DNA of 64,000 bases, from the NCBI GenBank assembly GCA_035041965.1, contig JAPYMA010000536.1, positions 1 to 64,000 on the forward strand, read 5' to 3'. Below the pieces are notes generated by a model that saw nothing but the letters and a program-made list of their open reading frames with translations, made no database searches and had not been told where the DNA came from. This document shows positions 61,549 through 64,000 of the stretch, piece by piece (position 1 is the stretch's first letter; each line of letters begins with the position of its first letter). A program made the position numbers and the translations under genes. This DNA comes from Anisakis pegreffii (Eukaryota; Nematoda; Chromadorea; Rhabditida; Anisakidae).

Positions 61549-63488
61549 ATGACAGAAGCAATTAATAATAACATTAGCAGTATCAATAATGCTAATGACA
61601 CCACCAACAACGATGATAATAACAAAGATGCTGATAACAACGCCACTAGTAATGATGAGAACAAGCCATCTGCCATCAAGTTTGACTTAGATCAATGTGC
61701 TAGCAATGACAGCATTGATAACGTCAGTGATAAGGTGATAATAAAGGTGGATGAGTGTGATGGCGGTGAGCCATCATCTCACTATGACACGTTGTCACGC
61801 TTCCAGAGTATGCCATCCTTGCATATGCCCTCTGGAACCAATAGTCATCGAATACCTAGAAAATCCTACACAGTAAAGGAGGGGCATAAACATGTACGGC
61901 AATTAATATTATTATTACTCTCATTATTATTATCATTATTTGTTGCTATTGTTTTCAGTACTGTTGCCATGTTTATTGTTCTTATAATAGTTTTGATAAG
62001 TTACGCTTCCATACTTCCAAAGTATGACATCCTTGAACTTCGAAGTAATTATTCGCACATTAACCAAATTTATTAGTATCATTATTATGAGTATTTGGTA
62101 TCATTATTGCAGCCATTTTTTGTTGAAGCGTGAGCTTATTGCTTTCTTAGATTAGTTGAGATTTTGGTCCGAATTTTCAAGTTCACAAGCACTCATTCTT
62201 CTTTTTATAATCATTTGTTTTTTTTAAATTCAATAATATTCTCATTTTGACTATTCCAGGTAATGTTTTCAGTTCCAAGTGATAATCAGTTGGACGCACT
62301 ACCGGAAAGTTACAAGTGAATTTTGAGTATTCCTATTATACTCCATCACTTTTTTCTCATAATTTTTCTACGCTATCATAGTTGTTCAGATTCATATCGC
62401 ATTGCATATTACTTACTATTAGTCAAACTTTATTATTTTTCATGATTCATCGCATTCACTTCTAAATAGTGCTAGTTGATAATTAATGCTTCATTTTTAA
62501 TTGTTTCGTTGGAAATTCTGTTATATAATGGAAAGTTTCCGTTGTGACAAACTCAAAATTTTTTTGAATTGAAAAATCGTGCACTGGTATAAGATATCAT
62601 GGGAATATAGAATATGTTCACTTCAATATTCCATTAGTGTTTCTTGTTTATTACCAGAAATTAATTTTTGTTCTGCAATTAGCGAATTTCTCGTTGAGAG
62701 AATTTCCCTTGTTTTTTTGCACATTCATTCATCGATTAATTTTGGCTGAAAAAATGTTATTGATGACAGTATCAATGATGATGACGAACTGTGAACATTT
62801 TGAGCACAGAATCCATTTCGATGACTTACGAAAGTTGCTAGTGAGAACATGGAAGTAATTAACTGTTCGTCATTTATCGAAATTCGAACAAAATTTGAAA
62901 CATGTTTTGGTTTCAATGATCAGTTCCAATCGGAATGATTATTTTACAAATCAACTGGAGTGTTATGAGTCTGAAGGAGATCAAACGATAGATCAGCTGA
63001 TTTGTTCATGACAATTTTTTCAAAATTGGCAATCCAGTCCTGTTGAGTAAAAGAAACTCCAAAATTGTTCTGAACTTAACCATAAATTTAGTTCAGAACG
63101 CAGTGCTTTTGCACACACGTATCGATTTTCACTAATGAACAACATTCACTGTAATGCAGCTGAACAGAAACTCAAAAAATATGAGATAACGATGAATACA
63201 GGTAGCTGGAAAGGAATATTCTATGAATGAGTTTGATGCATCATTTGTTCTCACGCTCACAAAGTCACAGTATTCGTTTCGATTTGCAGTGATCCTCAGC
63301 AAATCACACTGGAACGTCCACCAACAATAGACAACTATCGTTTAACGATACAAAATCTTCGCAATGCAGGTCATTCAATTCGACCATCCATGATCGAACT
63401 GATGCATGGCGCTCGTCAGGCTGCAACTCTCGCTCAGAAGGTTCTCTTTGAGCCTTTACCTATGCCAACTGCTACTGCTACATTCTAG
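61549..63488 (+). CDS. Small Asn-rich protein, function unknown
   Basis: Not recognised. Three exons, 61549-61893, 62260-62315 and 63290-63488, join in frame to 199 aa. Residues 1-45 are an Asn/Asp-rich low-complexity leader. The rest looks like a genuine conserved protein: SHYDTLSRFQSMPSLHMP, RIPRKSYTVKEGHKH, then across the junctions PSDNQLDALPESYNDPQQIT, LERPPTIDNYRLTIQNLRNA and a C-terminal helix-like stretch GARQAATLAQKVLFEPLPMP. No signal peptide or membrane segment is present in the spliced form; it is probably cytoplasmic. If the first intron were retained, the frame continues through a very hydrophobic stretch to a stop at 62076. Exon 2 has an alternative acceptor at 62272 (TTTTCAG) that would not keep frame with exon 1. 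Confidence 0.65.
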
Positions 63489-63774
63489 TGATCAAACTTT
63501 CATTATTGATGATCATTGAACTGCGATCACATCATAAACTTTTGCAGATTGATAAGACAGATGGATAAATGAAATTACTTTCGTTGGAATGAACTAAACT
63601 CCTTGCTTAAAAGATGATTGACCAACCAAAATTCATTGCTTTACCAAAATTTCAGTACTTCATTAAGAATAACCAAAAGTGATATAATTTGGTCGTAGGG
63701 ATTCTTTAAACAAGCTCATCACTTCAATCAGACGCAAATGAATTCAGTACGAGTATTTTCAAGTTAAATCATTC

Positions 63775-63900
63775 ATGTTTAAGGATCTAGGATTACGCAG
63801 ATCGCACAGTCAACTATCTGGCTGTCGTGCAGCTGATTACTCTTATGATATATTCAAGCCGCAGTCTATTCCGAGACCCAAAAAAATCGATTTCTTCCAG
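63775..63900 (+). CDS. First exon of an unidentified gene (partial)
   Basis: An ATG opens a 42-codon exon ending in TTCCAG followed by GTGCGT, a good donor, at 63901. The peptide starts MFKDLGLRRSHSQLSGC and ends IPRPKKIDFFQ; it is hydrophilic and basic, with no signal peptide. The next exon lies beyond the window or in the last 60 bp unseen. It could also belong to the preceding gene as an alternative exon, but a stop at 63486-63488 separates them. No family recognised. Confidence 0.45.
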
Positions 63901-64000
63901 GTGCGTGCGGGAATTGATTCCGGTTGAATCCACAAAATTTTATTTTTCATTTTTGATGGCATTCATTCATCTCGAGCAAATTTTAAAGTATAAACAAATG

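Overview
This is a window of nuclear DNA from a nematode. It is AT-rich, and its genes are split into many short exons by introns of about 60-650 bp. Most splice sites are of the TTTCAG type, and several starts lie just behind an AG that could be a spliced-leader acceptor. The gene content agrees: a secreted protein with a pepsin-inhibitor-3-like module (a nematode family), an ACC/LGC-type cys-loop anion channel and an SLC26 sulfate permease. The species cannot be named from the sequence.

Layout. 1-3280: no gene, but a short perfect-stem hairpin and a diverged 50-bp duplication. 3281-8566 (-): complete 15-exon mitochondrial FAD glycerol-3-phosphate dehydrogenase. 8567-16293: no supported gene. 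16294-22136 (+): complete 17-exon SLC26/sulfate permease. 22137-25080: intergenic, with a tandem repeat. 25081-31977 (+): complete 19-exon exportin-2 (CSE1/XPO2). 31978-37552: intergenic, with a fourfold 205-bp repeat. 37553-38224 (+): single-exon Ly6/uPAR-like secreted or GPI-anchored protein. 38757-41105 (-): four-exon secreted protein with one PI-3-like module and a long Gly-Leu-Tyr repeat tail. 42594-47147 (-): complete 12-exon cys-loop anion channel. 48270-50010: 583-bp higher-order tandem repeat. 50322-55189 (+): membrane-anchored Lys/Ser/Glu-rich protein with about ten 76-residue repeats, broken by two identical 1-bp contractions. 55452-59380: inverted repeats, including a large palindrome. 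61549-63488 (+): small Asn-rich protein of unknown function. 63775 to at least 63900 (+): first exon of another unknown gene.

For the seven multi-exon genes I rebuilt the coding exons by eye from splice sites and reading-frame continuity. Six give an unbroken frame with a length normal for the family where the family is known (GPD2 737 aa, SLC26 702 aa, exportin-2 976 aa, channel 433 aa, PI-3-like 489 aa, Asn-rich 199 aa). The repeat-protein gene does not close in one frame.

The genes do not form a pathway and there is no operon evidence. The most unusual material is (i) one repeat family that recurs at five places as singles, tandem arrays and a higher-order array, (ii) the frame-broken, actively expanding repeat protein, and (iii) a cluster of young inverted repeats at 55.5-59.4 kb.
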